Below the pieces are notes generated by a model. It saw only the letters and a list, made by a program, of their open reading frames with translations, was not told the origin of the DNA and searched no databases. Below are positions 1-7,030 of a DNA stretch of 11,753 nucleotides, one piece after another. Each line of letters opens with the position of its first letter. The stretch's first letter is position 1. Source of the stretch: Clostridiales bacterium (GTDB taxonomy: Bacteria; Bacillota; Clostridia; Christensenellales; JAISNN01); assembly GCA_031289865.1 (NCBI GenBank), contig JAITOQ010000131.1, positions 1 through 11,753 of the forward strand, written 5' to 3'. The translations under genes and the position numbers were made by a program.

Positions 1-1
1 G

Positions 2-1015
2 GAAACAGTCGACCGATTAGATGATCAGGAATTAAAACAGTGTCCTCAGAATTTTGTTACTTGGTTAAGTGGACGACTTACCGAAACCGCACAAGAAGAG
101 GAAATCCGGAATAAAATGATACTATATGAAAGAAGCCTTGAGGGCGGGATGGAAGTGTTGAAGAATAACGCAACTGTCTTATTTTATCCAAATGACAAAA
201 AGTATGTATTTTTTATATACAAAGCCCTTAAAATACTTGATAGTGACAGAGGTTATCGTGGGCAAGTTTTGTGCCAAAAAGCACAAGAAGTTAAAAAGGA
301 CAGTCAAATTTATAAAAATCTTAATCGATTATCTTTGTTGGATACAAAAGGTCCATCAGGGCAAAAAAACCGTCGTTGTATTAAATTTGAGGCTTATACG
401 CGCAAACGACAATCTGATGGGAACTGGAGCATATATAGAAAGACAAAATGCGAAGAAACCGCTAATGGACTTGGTTTTTTGCGTTTTTTAATTTCATTTG
501 AACGAGATGACGAAACAAACGGTGTTGCCGACTTAGGGTATTCAACAGGGGATGAAATCGGTGTATTGTATAAATACGAAATACCTCTTGAATATTGGGG
601 CAACTTTTTAAGAAGAACAATTAGTTGCTTCTATGAGGATGCTATGCTTGATTTAATCATGCCTATTGAGTATAAAGATAGACTTAATAGGTTTGAATGT
701 GAGTTGTTTAAGGGGAGTAAAGATGGAAAGCAGGAAAGAAAAGAAATATTAGACCCACCAGTCGCTCCGGACGATGTTGTGTATTCTGAAACATGGCTCG
801 GAAAGCAAAAAATTATTGAGTGGAACAAAACATATTGCTTGTTGGATGATGCGGTTGTATGTTTCTCTTATAAACTCCCTGTCGAAGATATGAGGAGGAC
901 AAAGTTCAGAGAGCTATATCCATTTAAGCTATATTGGGATGCAAATAAAATTTTTGATAAACCCGGCGAGAAACAGACCAATGGAACAGGAATATCAGCG
1001 GCATCTAATAAATAA
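2..1015 (+). CDS. Unrecognised protein, 5' end outside the window
   Basis: The first ATG is at 116, but the same frame is open without a stop back to base 2, adding 38 codons (beginning ETVDRLDDQELKQ). No clear ribosome binding site precedes 116, so the true start is probably left of the window. The visible part is 337 residues, soluble and mixed-charge, with no signal peptide, membrane segment or motif I can name. Aromatic-rich stretches (FYPNDKKYVFFIYKAL, LYKYEIPLEYW) suggest a folded globular enzyme or binding protein. The tail (GEKQTNGTGISAASNK) looks disordered. The stop lies 17 bases before the radical SAM start on the same strand, so the two are probably co-transcribed. Base use is AT-rich, like that neighbour and unlike the aro and heat-shock genes. 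I do not recognise the family and assign no function. Confidence 0.75.
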   Translation, partial: ETVDRLDDQELKQCPQNFVTWLSGRLTETAQEEEIRNKMILYERSLEGGMEVLKNNATVLFYPNDKKYVFFIYKALKILDSDRGYRGQVLCQKAQEVKKDSQIYKNLNRLSLLDTKGPSGQKNRRCIKFEAYTRKRQSDGNWSIYRKTKCEETANGLGFLRFLISFERDDETNGVADLGYSTGDEIGVLYKYEIPLEYWGNFLRRTISCFYEDAMLDLIMPIEYKDRLNRFECELFKGSKDGKQERKEILDPPVAPDDVVYSETWLGKQKIIEWNKTYCLLDDAVVCFSYKLPVEDMRRTKFRELYPFKLYWDANKIFDKPGEKQTNGTGISAASNK

Positions 1016-1032
1016 TAGTGGAAGGAATAATA

Positions 1033-2025
1033 ATGGCATTAAAAACTGAGATAATTGAGTATGTTGAAAAGAGTCTCCGAAGGGGTTTTGCGTCTTTTGG
1101 TGGTATTTGTCCAATTGCTTGCAATCATTGCTATACGTTTATGCGCGGGTATCAACATAAACCTGATGAAAAAGTAGATGACATAGTAAATTCCTTAAAA
1201 GGGAAAGTGTATGACATTATATATATCTCCGGGCATTGTGAGAATTTTATAAACCAAGAGCAAGGTTTCGAATTGTGTGAGAAACTGTTTTCTTCATACA
1301 ACTGTGATATCATGCTCACTACACGTATGGTACTTGATGTAGGGATTATAAATCGGCTATCGTCACTTAATAAAAAAATGTGCCAAAATGGAAATACTCT
1401 GTTTGTATGCTCCTCAATCCCAGCACTTGAATCATATCGCAAACTTGAGCCGAGCAAATATATGCCATCTCCAAGAGAGAGGATTCGTTTTTTAAGGGAT
1501 GTGCATAATGAGGGAATTATAACATTTCTGACGCTCCGTCCGCTGTTTCCGGATTATTATATAAACACTACAGAATTATTGCAATTAATAGATGAAGCAC
1601 AAGATGCCTCTGATATTGTATTATCAAGCGGGATTGTTGTTAATGAGGATAATCTCAAAAAGCTTTGTGGTTTTAACGTAAAAAAGGCAACCACAGGACA
1701 CCTAATGAATTGCTTGGATAACGCAGATATTAGCGTACAATATGTCGATGTCACAAATGAATTGAAATTGTTAAATGAAAAAAGCTGTTTTTTACAACTG
1801 CCATTTTTCAGTGAAAGTTTAATAGCAGTTAAGTTCTTAAAACTTGTATCGAATTTTCCCATAAACAAAAGATACGATGCTTATAAAAGATATATGTCGG
1901 CATTGAATGGAGATATTAAAGCCATAGATGATTTTATGCTGGTTGCTAAAACTGAAAATGAAAAAGCGTTTTGGTCTGGTTTAAAAGAAAAACTTAAAGA
2001 TAGTAAAAGTAATAACGAGTTTTAG
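1033..2025 (+). CDS. Radical SAM protein, spore-photoproduct-lyase-like
   Basis: A 330-residue protein with the radical SAM cluster motif CxxxCxxC near the N terminus (Cys26, Cys30, Cys33 in CPIACNHCY), which would hold a [4Fe-4S] cluster and cleave S-adenosylmethionine. Downstream features resemble the SPL/photolyase-like radical SAM branch: a YISGHCENF strand-loop after the cluster, CDIMLTTR near residue 95, and RKLEPSKYMPSPRERIRFLR followed by GIITFLTLRPLFP (about 136-173), matching the family's EPxxPSPxxRL and IxPxxP pattern. I chose ATG 1033 because AAGGA (1022-1026) lies 6 bases upstream; a GTG at 1018 would place that site inside the gene. No SPASM or extra cluster domain is evident. 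The substrate cannot be read; DNA repair, RNA or peptide modification, or a defence role are all possible. It follows the upstream unknown gene as a likely operon and shares its AT-rich base use. Confidence 0.85.
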   Translation: MALKTEIIEYVEKSLRRGFASFGGICPIACNHCYTFMRGYQHKPDEKVDDIVNSLKGKVYDIIYISGHCENFINQEQGFELCEKLFSSYNCDIMLTTRMVLDVGIINRLSSLNKKMCQNGNTLFVCSSIPALESYRKLEPSKYMPSPRERIRFLRDVHNEGIITFLTLRPLFPDYYINTTELLQLIDEAQDASDIVLSSGIVVNEDNLKKLCGFNVKKATTGHLMNCLDNADISVQYVDVTNELKLLNEKSCFLQLPFFSESLIAVKFLKLVSNFPINKRYDAYKRYMSALNGDIKAIDDFMLVAKTENEKAFWSGLKEKLKDSKSNNEF

Positions 2026-2205
2026 CCGGCAATTAGCAATGTAAGGCATAAAATGGCAGTTTAAGTCGTCTTTAGGCAAATTTATCGAAATTTTTCCCAA
2101 ACAACAACGACTTTATAATCCTATATGTTTTATGATCAATATTATTTACTACAAGAATGGAATAATATCCTACTTTATTTGCACTTATCATGAGGAGTAA
2201 AATAA
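2026..2205. other. 180-base gap with no gene found
   Basis: An AT-rich spacer between the radical SAM gene and the RyR-domain gene. A TATAAT occurs at 2114-2119, but no good -35 box sits 16-18 bases upstream (the sequence there is T-rich, TTTTTCCC), so it is only a weak promoter candidate. No hairpin followed by a T-run was found, so I see no terminator for the upstream pair. The RyR gene's ribosome binding site AGGAG is at 2193-2197. Confidence 0.4.
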
Positions 2206-4602
2206 ATGTTTGAAGAAATATTCGGTGGAATAACAATACTTGCCGTAGTCGGCATTGTCATCTATTCTTTTTTGAGGAAAAAGAAGGACGGCAAGGACAA
2301 GATTTACGGATTGTACTTTTTAATCGTTTTGATAACGGGTACGGTTTTGTATTCCGTCGGGCTTGCGTACAAAGAGGATGCGGACACGTCGTTTTCGATT
2401 TTGTTTGTTATTGCCAAGGGGTTAGCGTCCGCGCTTAAAATGTTTAGCGGCGACTTTAACGCGTCGGCGGTAGCCGCGTTGGGAAAGGTAAGTACGGGAT
2501 ATAAAATCGCCGTATTCGTCAATTATTGCGCGGGAATCCTTTTGGCTTTTTTGGTCATAATCCGATTGTTTGGAAAAAATCTTGTAAGCAGCTTAAAGGT
2601 TTTACGGAATTCGTTATTATCCAAATACATAATCGTCGGCTACGGCAATCAAGCGGAGTTGTTTTTGAAGAATCTCGATAAAAAGAACAGCCGAATAACC
2701 GTCATTCTCGAAGCGGGCGAAAAGGACAAGAAAAAAGAACTCATTGAGAAAGGGTATGCGGTTGTGGTCATTAGGGACGACGACGAGGACAAAAAACGCA
2801 AGAATGCTAAAGCGGACAAAAAACCTAAGACTTTAAAAGGCGACAAAAAAGATATCAGCGCGGAAACCCGTTCCGCACTCAAAAAAGCGGGATATGAGCG
2901 CAATAAATTTGAAACCAAAATCCTCGCTATGTCGGAAAACGACGAAACGAATCTTTTGGTTGCAAAGATTGTGACTGAGTATATAAAGGGCATTGTAAAG
3001 CCGCAGAAAGACAAAAAGAGCGGAAAGATTGAGAAATTGAGCGATGAGCAAAAGCAATTATTAGAGTCGCTTAAGTTCAAGGCGTATATCATGTACGATT
3101 TTTTAGAGCGGACGGAGCATTTTGCGTTTACCGAATACGCCTTAGGAAGGGTTCGTTTTTTTAATCCGTATGAGGTCAGAGCGAGAAAATTTGCGATAGA
3201 CAATCCTATAACAAAGCTGATACCGTCGGAATGGATCAACACCGAAAAGGCAAGGCTAAAGACAAGCGCGGAGAGCGGACAAGAGGCGTTTAGGGTGAGC
3301 AATGTATTTGTAGGGTTTGGGTGGACAAATAAACAAATCCTCAAAAAAAGCATATGCAACAATCAGTTGCTCGGAGCGAACTATAACGCGCTTGTGATAG
3401 ATAAGGACGCTAAAAAGCATGAGATGCAGTTTAAAAACAATTCGGTAGGGTTGTTCGATGAGGTTGATTCCGACGATAATGTTATAAAGTACGGTGCGGA
3501 GCTGAAACCGAATGAGGACAAGACGGTGTATTTTAAAAGCCCTAAGGAGCGGAATAACATATTGTTTGAGGAACACAACGTGCTGTCCTCCGAATTTTAT
3601 AAAAGCGTGGCGGACGAAATCGAAAAGAGAGATGAACACGGCAAGATCACAAAAAAGAGTGATTTTGTCACGGTAGTGATTGCGCTTGGGAGCGATAAAT
3701 TGAGCATAGAAACCGCGCTCGAACTCCGACAAAAGCTGTATGAACGCAATTTGTTGATAGGCGAATACAACGGCAAAAGCTATGACCGCGTAAGAATATT
3801 TGTCAAGATAGTCGAGGAAACCGTTTTGTCCGACGAAAGTATATTAAACGACGAAAAGGATATCGAGAGTAAGATTACGACATTCGGCGCGGACGCGGAG
3901 ATTTTGAGCGAGGAATATATCATAGACGAGGCGTTGGACGAGATAGCCAAGAGTCTTGCAAACCGCTATTGGGAAGACAACAAAGCCGAAACCGCGGCGG
4001 TCACAAAGTGGGATAAGCTGACGGAATTTAAGCGCGACTCAAACAGATACTCCGCAATGTCCGTTCAGACCAAACTCAATTTGTTGGGATTTGATTTAAA
4101 GAGGATAAGCGCGGAACGTTCGGAAAGCATTGCGGCAAAAACTGACAAAGGAATAGAACAAAAATATAACGAGGCATACGGCATGGCTGTTGCCGTTGCC
4201 GAACGGGCGCGGCAAGCGGAGGGACATTTTGTAGATTTTCCCGAAATGGATGGCGAAAACATTATAGATAATGCCCGCAATAATCTTGCCCGGCTCGAAC
4301 ATCAGCGTTGGAACGCGGTGCATTTGGTCGGCGGTTGGACAAAGCTCGCAACAGCCGAGGTCAAAGCGAATAATGCCGGCCGCCAAAACGAAAAAGCCAA
4401 ACAACACGCTTGCATAACCACCTTTAAAGGGTTGAGCGACCTACGAAAAGCACAAGCGGAAAAGGCGGTTGACGTGCAGCCTGACTTAACCCTTGAAAAG
4501 GCGTTAGCAGAAGCCGATACGGTTTGTTATGACTTTGACGTGATGGATAGAGTTTTCGGGATATTGAAAGACTCAAGCTTTGAGGTAACGCTTAAGAGGT
4601 AA
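2206..4602 (+). CDS. Membrane protein with two TrkA/RCK-like Rossmann domains and a RyR domain
   Basis: A 798-residue protein. Hydrophobic segments at about 5-23, 33-54 and 100-122, with a further hydrophobic stretch at 62-80, anchor the N terminus. A Rossmann domain follows: YIIVGYGNQAELFLKNL (141-157, GxGxxA) and, after a lysine-rich charged insert (about 191-220), KILAMSENDETNLLVAKI, the second half of a TrkA_N fold. A second Rossmann-like unit starts with NVFVGFGW (366-373) and continues with VVIALGSDKLSIETALELR (about 488-507). Near the C terminus LARLEHQRWNAVHLVGGW (about 693-710), then QHACITTFKGLSDLR, match the RyR domain pattern. The plan recalls RCK-gated or Castor/Pollux-type channels, but I see no TxGYG selectivity filter. 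Inference: a membrane sensor of a nucleotide or NAD-derived ligand, perhaps a channel effector. The start has AGGAG 8 bases upstream. Codon use is closer to the downstream core genes than to the AT-rich pair. Confidence 0.8.
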   Translation: MFEEIFGGITILAVVGIVIYSFLRKKKDGKDKIYGLYFLIVLITGTVLYSVGLAYKEDADTSFSILFVIAKGLASALKMFSGDFNASAVAALGKVSTGYKIAVFVNYCAGILLAFLVIIRLFGKNLVSSLKVLRNSLLSKYIIVGYGNQAELFLKNLDKKNSRITVILEAGEKDKKKELIEKGYAVVVIRDDDEDKKRKNAKADKKPKTLKGDKKDISAETRSALKKAGYERNKFETKILAMSENDETNLLVAKIVTEYIKGIVKPQKDKKSGKIEKLSDEQKQLLESLKFKAYIMYDFLERTEHFAFTEYALGRVRFFNPYEVRARKFAIDNPITKLIPSEWINTEKARLKTSAESGQEAFRVSNVFVGFGWTNKQILKKSICNNQLLGANYNALVIDKDAKKHEMQFKNNSVGLFDEVDSDDNVIKYGAELKPNEDKTVYFKSPKERNNILFEEHNVLSSEFYKSVADEIEKRDEHGKITKKSDFVTVVIALGSDKLSIETALELRQKLYERNLLIGEYNGKSYDRVRIFVKIVEETVLSDESILNDEKDIESKITTFGADAEILSEEYIIDEALDEIAKSLANRYWEDNKAETAAVTKWDKLTEFKRDSNRYSAMSVQTKLNLLGFDLKRISAERSESIAAKTDKGIEQKYNEAYGMAVAVAERARQAEGHFVDFPEMDGENIIDNARNNLARLEHQRWNAVHLVGGWTKLATAEVKANNAGRQNEKAKQHACITTFKGLSDLRKAQAEKAVDVQPDLTLEKALAEADTVCYDFDVMDRVFGILKDSSFEVTLKR

Positions 4603-4665
4603 ACCCGCTGAATGAAACAAGTAACGCAAAATCCGCGATAAAATAAAATAATATTCCGAAAGCTA

Positions 4666-4694
4666 TTGACACGCGTCGGAGAATTGTGTATAAT
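4666..4694 (+). promoter_or_regulatory. Sigma-A promoter of the aroF-tyrA operon
   Basis: TTGACA at 4666-4671 and TATAAT at 4689-4694 are exact consensus boxes separated by 17 bases. The predicted start point, 7 bases after the -10 box, is A4701, which is also the first base of the leader-peptide ATG. No other promoter of this quality lies between the RyR-domain gene and aroF. Confidence 0.85.
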
Positions 4695-4700
4695 TTAATC

Positions 4701-4781
4701 ATGAAAAGAAATTTTGTATTGAACGCATATTATTACGGATACGGCTATTATTACGACGGTCGATGTTTTGATATGCGGTGA
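4701..4781 (+). CDS. Tyrosine-rich leader peptide of the aroF-tyrA attenuator
   Basis: A 26-codon reading frame (ATG to TGA) that encodes MKRNFVL followed by NAYYYGYGYYYDG and RCFDMR: seven tyrosines, six of them in two YYY runs and one between, plus two phenylalanines. Codons for tyrosine run from 4728 to 4754. It lies directly behind a consensus promoter and directly ahead of a terminator hairpin, upstream of two tyrosine-pathway genes, which is the arrangement of amino-acid leader peptides of the trp/phe/his type. Its product is probably not a functional protein; the ribosome's position on it would sense charged tRNA-Tyr. There is no Shine-Dalgarno sequence (TTAATC precedes the ATG), and the ATG coincides with the predicted +1, so translation is likely leaderless. 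A GTG at 4686 is in frame but lies inside the promoter. Confidence 0.85.
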   Translation: MKRNFVLNAYYYGYGYYYDGRCFDMR

Positions 4782-4837
4782 ATACTTTTTTAAAAACGAA
4801 TTTCCGCATGTTGTTTTTAGGACATGCGGATTTTTTT
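4724..4837 (+). promoter_or_regulatory. Tyrosine transcription attenuator (segments 1-4)
   Basis: Four short segments pair in alternative ways. Segment 1, CGCATAT (4724-4730, containing the first Tyr codon), is fully complementary to ATATGCG (4771-4777). Segment 2, ATATGCGG (4771-4778), can instead pair over 8 bp (one G-U) with segment 3, CCGCATGT (4804-4811). Segment 3 pairs perfectly with segment 4, ACATGCGG (4822-4829), to form the terminator. A ribosome stalled on the Tyr codons would cover segment 1 and leave segment 2 free to pair with 3, so transcription continues. A ribosome that reaches the stop codon at 4779-4781 would cover segment 2, so 3 and 4 terminate. The model is inferred from pairing; the pairings themselves are seen. 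Confidence 0.8.
4802..4837 (+). terminator. Rho-independent terminator of the attenuator
   Basis: An 8-bp perfect stem (CCGCATGT 4804-4811 with ACATGCGG 4822-4829), extendable by one T-A pair, has a 10-base loop and is followed by seven Ts (4831-4837). It lies 22 bases past the leader-peptide stop and 210 bases before aroF, so it can end transcription before the structural genes. Confidence 0.88.
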
Positions 4838-4840
4838 AAT

Positions 4841-4880
4841 GTAGAATGCAGAATGCAAAATGCAGAATTGCGGATAAAAG
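4841..4880. repeat. 7-bp tandem repeats ending in a TGCGGATAAAAG box
   Basis: Degenerate 7-bp units (AGAATGC, AGAATGC, AAAATGC, AGAATTG) run from 4843 to 4870 and end in TGCGGATAAAAG (4869-4880). The same plan, with related box sequences, occurs just after the grpE and dnaK stop codons. It begins right after the attenuator's T-run. Confidence 0.6.
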
Positions 4881-4889
4881 AAAAATAGG

Positions 4890-5003
4890 TGTCATTCTGA
4901 GCAAAGCGAAGAATCTAAAACGTTAGTTGTATTACAGTTAAAGGGATATTAAGAATGCGATTCTGAGAAATCGTTTTAGATTCTTCGCAAGCTCAGAATG
5001 ACA
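4890..5003. repeat. Inverted-repeat element with GTCATTCTGAGC arms
   Basis: The left arm (4891-4922) starts GTCATTCTGAGC and ends GAAGAATCTAAAACG. The right arm (4972-5002) is its reverse complement apart from one deleted and about two changed bases in the centre. The arms are separated by 49 bases. A third copy of one arm lies at 8864-8895. The element sits in the transcribed leader between the attenuator and aroF and would fold into a long hairpin. A T-run follows at 5009-5014, six bases beyond the stem, so a weak terminator role is possible. It looks like a small dispersed non-coding element; no transposase is present. Confidence 0.75.
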
Positions 5004-5047
5004 TTGGCTTTTTTAAATGCAAAAAATACGTACACAAGGAGCAAACC

Positions 5048-6052
5048 ATGATACTCATTATCAAAAACGACAAAAAAGACGAGGTAGGCAAGCTGATCCA
5101 ATGGATTAAGTCGCAAGGCTTAGACGTTCATATGAGCGAGGGGCAAAACACGACGATTGTCGGATTGATCGGCGACACGTCAAGGGTGGATATCGACCTC
5201 ATTTCCTCTCTCGATATCGTCGAATCGGTCAAACGCATTCAAGAGCCGTACAAAAAGGCAAACAGAAAGTTTCATCCGAACGACACGGTTGTCGAGGTCG
5301 GCGGGGTTAAGATCGGCGGCGACAATTTTACGCTCATTGCGGGTCCGTGTTCTGTCGAAACGCGTGACCAAATTGTCGGGATTGCGCGGGCGGTTCGGGC
5401 TTCGGGTGCGGTGATGCTGCGCGGAGGCGCGTTTAAGCCGAGGACGTCGCCTTACGCTTTTCAAGGTTTGGGCGCGGAGGGGATAGAGCTGCTCAAAGAG
5501 GCGCGGAGAGTGACGGGGCTCCCGATTGTCACGGAGATTATGAATTTTTCACAACTCGATCTTTTTAACGACGTGGATATGATACAAGTCGGGGCGCGCA
5601 ACATGCAAAACTTTGACCTCCTTAAAGCTTTGGGACAGTCGGACAAGCCGATTCTCTTAAAGCGCGGGCTTGCAAATACGATAGAGGAATGGCTCATGAG
5701 CGCGGAGTATATCATGTCAAAGGGCAATGAAAAAATCGTCCTTTGCGAGCGCGGAATCCGCACGTTTGAACCCCTTACACGAAACACTCTCGACCTCTCC
5801 GCAATCCCTCTTGTAAAGGAGCTGACGCATCTGCCCGTGATAGTCGATCCGAGCCATGCGTCGGGGCTTGCGCGTTTGGTCGCGCCGCTCTCCCTTGCCG
5901 CGGTCGGCGCGGGGAGCGACGGCTTGATTATAGAGGTGCATAACGACCCGCCGCACGCGCTTTGCGACGGCGCGCAAAGCATTCGCCCCGAACAATTTGA
6001 CGCCATTGTCGGAAAAATCAAGGCGATATTGCCGATTGTCGGGAAAAAGTAA
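5048..6052 (+). CDS. aroF: 3-deoxy-7-phosphoheptulonate (DAHP) synthase, type I-beta
   Basis: This enzyme condenses phosphoenolpyruvate with erythrose 4-phosphate to give DAHP, the first step of the shikimate pathway, in the cytoplasm. The 334 residues match the usual length of the Thermotoga-like class. Residues 1-75 form the N-terminal ferredoxin/ACT-like domain that in this class binds tyrosine or phenylalanine for feedback inhibition. The TIM barrel follows, with AGPCSVE (Cys101), LRGGAFKPRTSPY (124-136), ILLKRG (202-207), VDPSHASG (His270), IIEVH (Glu296) and CDGAQS (Asp307); the Cys, His, Glu and Asp are the expected metal ligands. The start ATG has AAGGAG (5036-5041) 6 bases upstream. 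Expression is probably controlled by the upstream tyrosine attenuator, giving transcriptional as well as likely allosteric control. tyrA follows 12 bases after the stop. The gene symbol is family-based; aroA or aroG are used in other genomes. Confidence 0.96.
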   Translation: MILIIKNDKKDEVGKLIQWIKSQGLDVHMSEGQNTTIVGLIGDTSRVDIDLISSLDIVESVKRIQEPYKKANRKFHPNDTVVEVGGVKIGGDNFTLIAGPCSVETRDQIVGIARAVRASGAVMLRGGAFKPRTSPYAFQGLGAEGIELLKEARRVTGLPIVTEIMNFSQLDLFNDVDMIQVGARNMQNFDLLKALGQSDKPILLKRGLANTIEEWLMSAEYIMSKGNEKIVLCERGIRTFEPLTRNTLDLSAIPLVKELTHLPVIVDPSHASGLARLVAPLSLAAVGAGSDGLIIEVHNDPPHALCDGAQSIRPEQFDAIVGKIKAILPIVGKK

Positions 6053-6064
6053 GAGGTGTTTTTT

Positions 6065-6934
6065 ATGAAAATCGGAATCATAGGTTTAGGCTTAATCGGC
6101 GGCAGCTTAGGACGGGCGATCCGCGGCATGACGGGCAGCACCGTATACGGTACGGATATCTCCGATGCGGCGGTAGCAAAAGCGGAGCTTGTGGGCGCGA
6201 TAGATAAGCGGCTTTTGGATGCTGATTTTTCGTCGCTCGATTTATTGATATACGCGGTGACGCCGCGTGTGATTTTGGAGCGGTCGGAGAATGAGGTAAA
6301 GCTGTTAAAGGACGGCACGGTCGTTCTGGATATCGCGGGGACAAAGTCGAATGTCGCCGCAAAAATGAAGGAGCTGTCCGTGCGCTTTCCGTCGATAGAA
6401 TTTGTCGCGGCACACCCTATGGCGGGCAAGGAGCTTTCCGGCATCTCCGCGTCGTCCGCGGGTCTTTTTGAACGCGCCTCGATACTCCTTGTCCCCGTCA
6501 AAGCGGAGCTTGCGACACTTGCGTTTGTCAAAAATTTCTTTTATCGGTTGGGTTTCGATTACGTCCGTTTTACGAACGCGTCGGAGCATGATAAGATTAT
6601 AGCCTACACCTCACAGCTTCCTCACGTCCTTTCGTCTTGCTATATCGGCAGTCCGACGGCGGCGTTTCACCACGGCTTTTCGGCGGGTTCCTTTCGCGAC
6701 CTCTCAAGGGTGGCGCGAATGAGCGCGGGCATGTGGGCGGAGCTTTTCACGGAAAACAAGGAGAACCTCATCGCCGAAATCGACGGCATGATAGATCGCC
6801 TAAATGAAACTCGCAACTTGATTGCCGCGGGCGACGAAGAAAAATTAAAAATCATCTTAGACGAACGCAGCAGAAAAAAAGAAGAGATCGACAAAGCCGA
6901 CCGCGCATGGAAGAAGGATAACGGAAAAAACTGA
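6065..6934 (+). CDS. tyrA: Prephenate dehydrogenase
   Basis: Oxidatively decarboxylates prephenate to 4-hydroxyphenylpyruvate, the committed step to tyrosine. The 289 residues start with a nucleotide-binding fold, MKIGIIGLGLIGGSLG (GxGxxG at 7-12); Asp31 after the second strand (VYGTD) favours NAD over NADP. AVTP (64-67), AAHPMAGKE (115-123) and YTSQLPHV (181-188) are family motifs, the histidines being the catalytic and substrate-binding positions. The helical dimerisation domain fills the C-terminal half. There is no C-terminal ACT domain, so tyrosine sensing would come from elsewhere: the attenuator and the DAHP synthase N-terminal domain. ATG 6065 is preferred because AGAGG (6052-6056) lies 8 bases upstream; the in-frame GTG at 6056 overlaps that site. 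It forms a two-gene operon with the DAHP synthase. It ends in TGA, so TGA serves as a stop in this genome. Confidence 0.95.
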   Translation: MKIGIIGLGLIGGSLGRAIRGMTGSTVYGTDISDAAVAKAELVGAIDKRLLDADFSSLDLLIYAVTPRVILERSENEVKLLKDGTVVLDIAGTKSNVAAKMKELSVRFPSIEFVAAHPMAGKELSGISASSAGLFERASILLVPVKAELATLAFVKNFFYRLGFDYVRFTNASEHDKIIAYTSQLPHVLSSCYIGSPTAAFHHGFSAGSFRDLSRVARMSAGMWAELFTENKENLIAEIDGMIDRLNETRNLIAAGDEEKLKIILDERSRKKEEIDKADRAWKKDNGKN

Positions 6935-6954
6935 AAGACGTATTTTTTTTCGGC

Positions 6955-7026
6955 ACAAAAAAAAGGAAAAAATTTTTAAAAATTTTGCATAAAACGCTTG
7001 ACAAGCGATAAGATATTGCATATAAT
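6955..7026 (+). promoter_or_regulatory. Sigma-A promoter of the hrcA operon with UP-like A/T tracts
   Basis: TTGACA at 6998-7003 and TATAAT at 7021-7026 are exact consensus boxes with a 17-base spacer. A- and T-tracts (about 6957-6986) lie upstream in the position of an UP element. The predicted start, near A7033, falls inside the first CIRCE operator, so HrcA binding would block polymerase. No GC-rich terminator for tyrA was found in this gap. Confidence 0.88.
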
Positions 7027-7030
7027 AGAT

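Noticed and set aside
1072..1150. Viperin-like identity for the radical SAM gene
   Set aside because: The cluster motif context (GGICPIACNHCYTF) and the downstream EPSKYMPSPRER region fit the SPL-like branch and not the viperin pattern around its cysteines.
2091..2119. Promoter for the RyR-domain gene at TATAAT 2114-2119
   Set aside because: No acceptable -35 box at the right distance; in AT-rich sequence the hexamer alone is weak evidence.
2649..3362. A 237-codon minus-strand frame with hydrophobic stretches
   Set aside because: It is antisense to the RyR-domain gene; the hydrophobicity comes from reading Lys- and Glu-rich codons in reverse.
4771..4811. A T-box or riboswitch controlling aroF
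   Set aside because: The leader is short and has no T-box sequence or stem I-like structure; the Tyr-rich peptide and alternative stems explain it better.
4754..5002. CRISPR-like or transposon array in the aroF leader
   Set aside because: There are only two inverted arms and short degenerate 7-mers, with no regular spacers, no transposase and no cas genes.
5461..6531. A 356-codon open frame on the minus strand
   Set aside because: It lies antisense to aroF and tyrA, whose family motifs are unmistakable, and its translation is serine- and proline-rich low-information sequence with no ribosome binding site noted.
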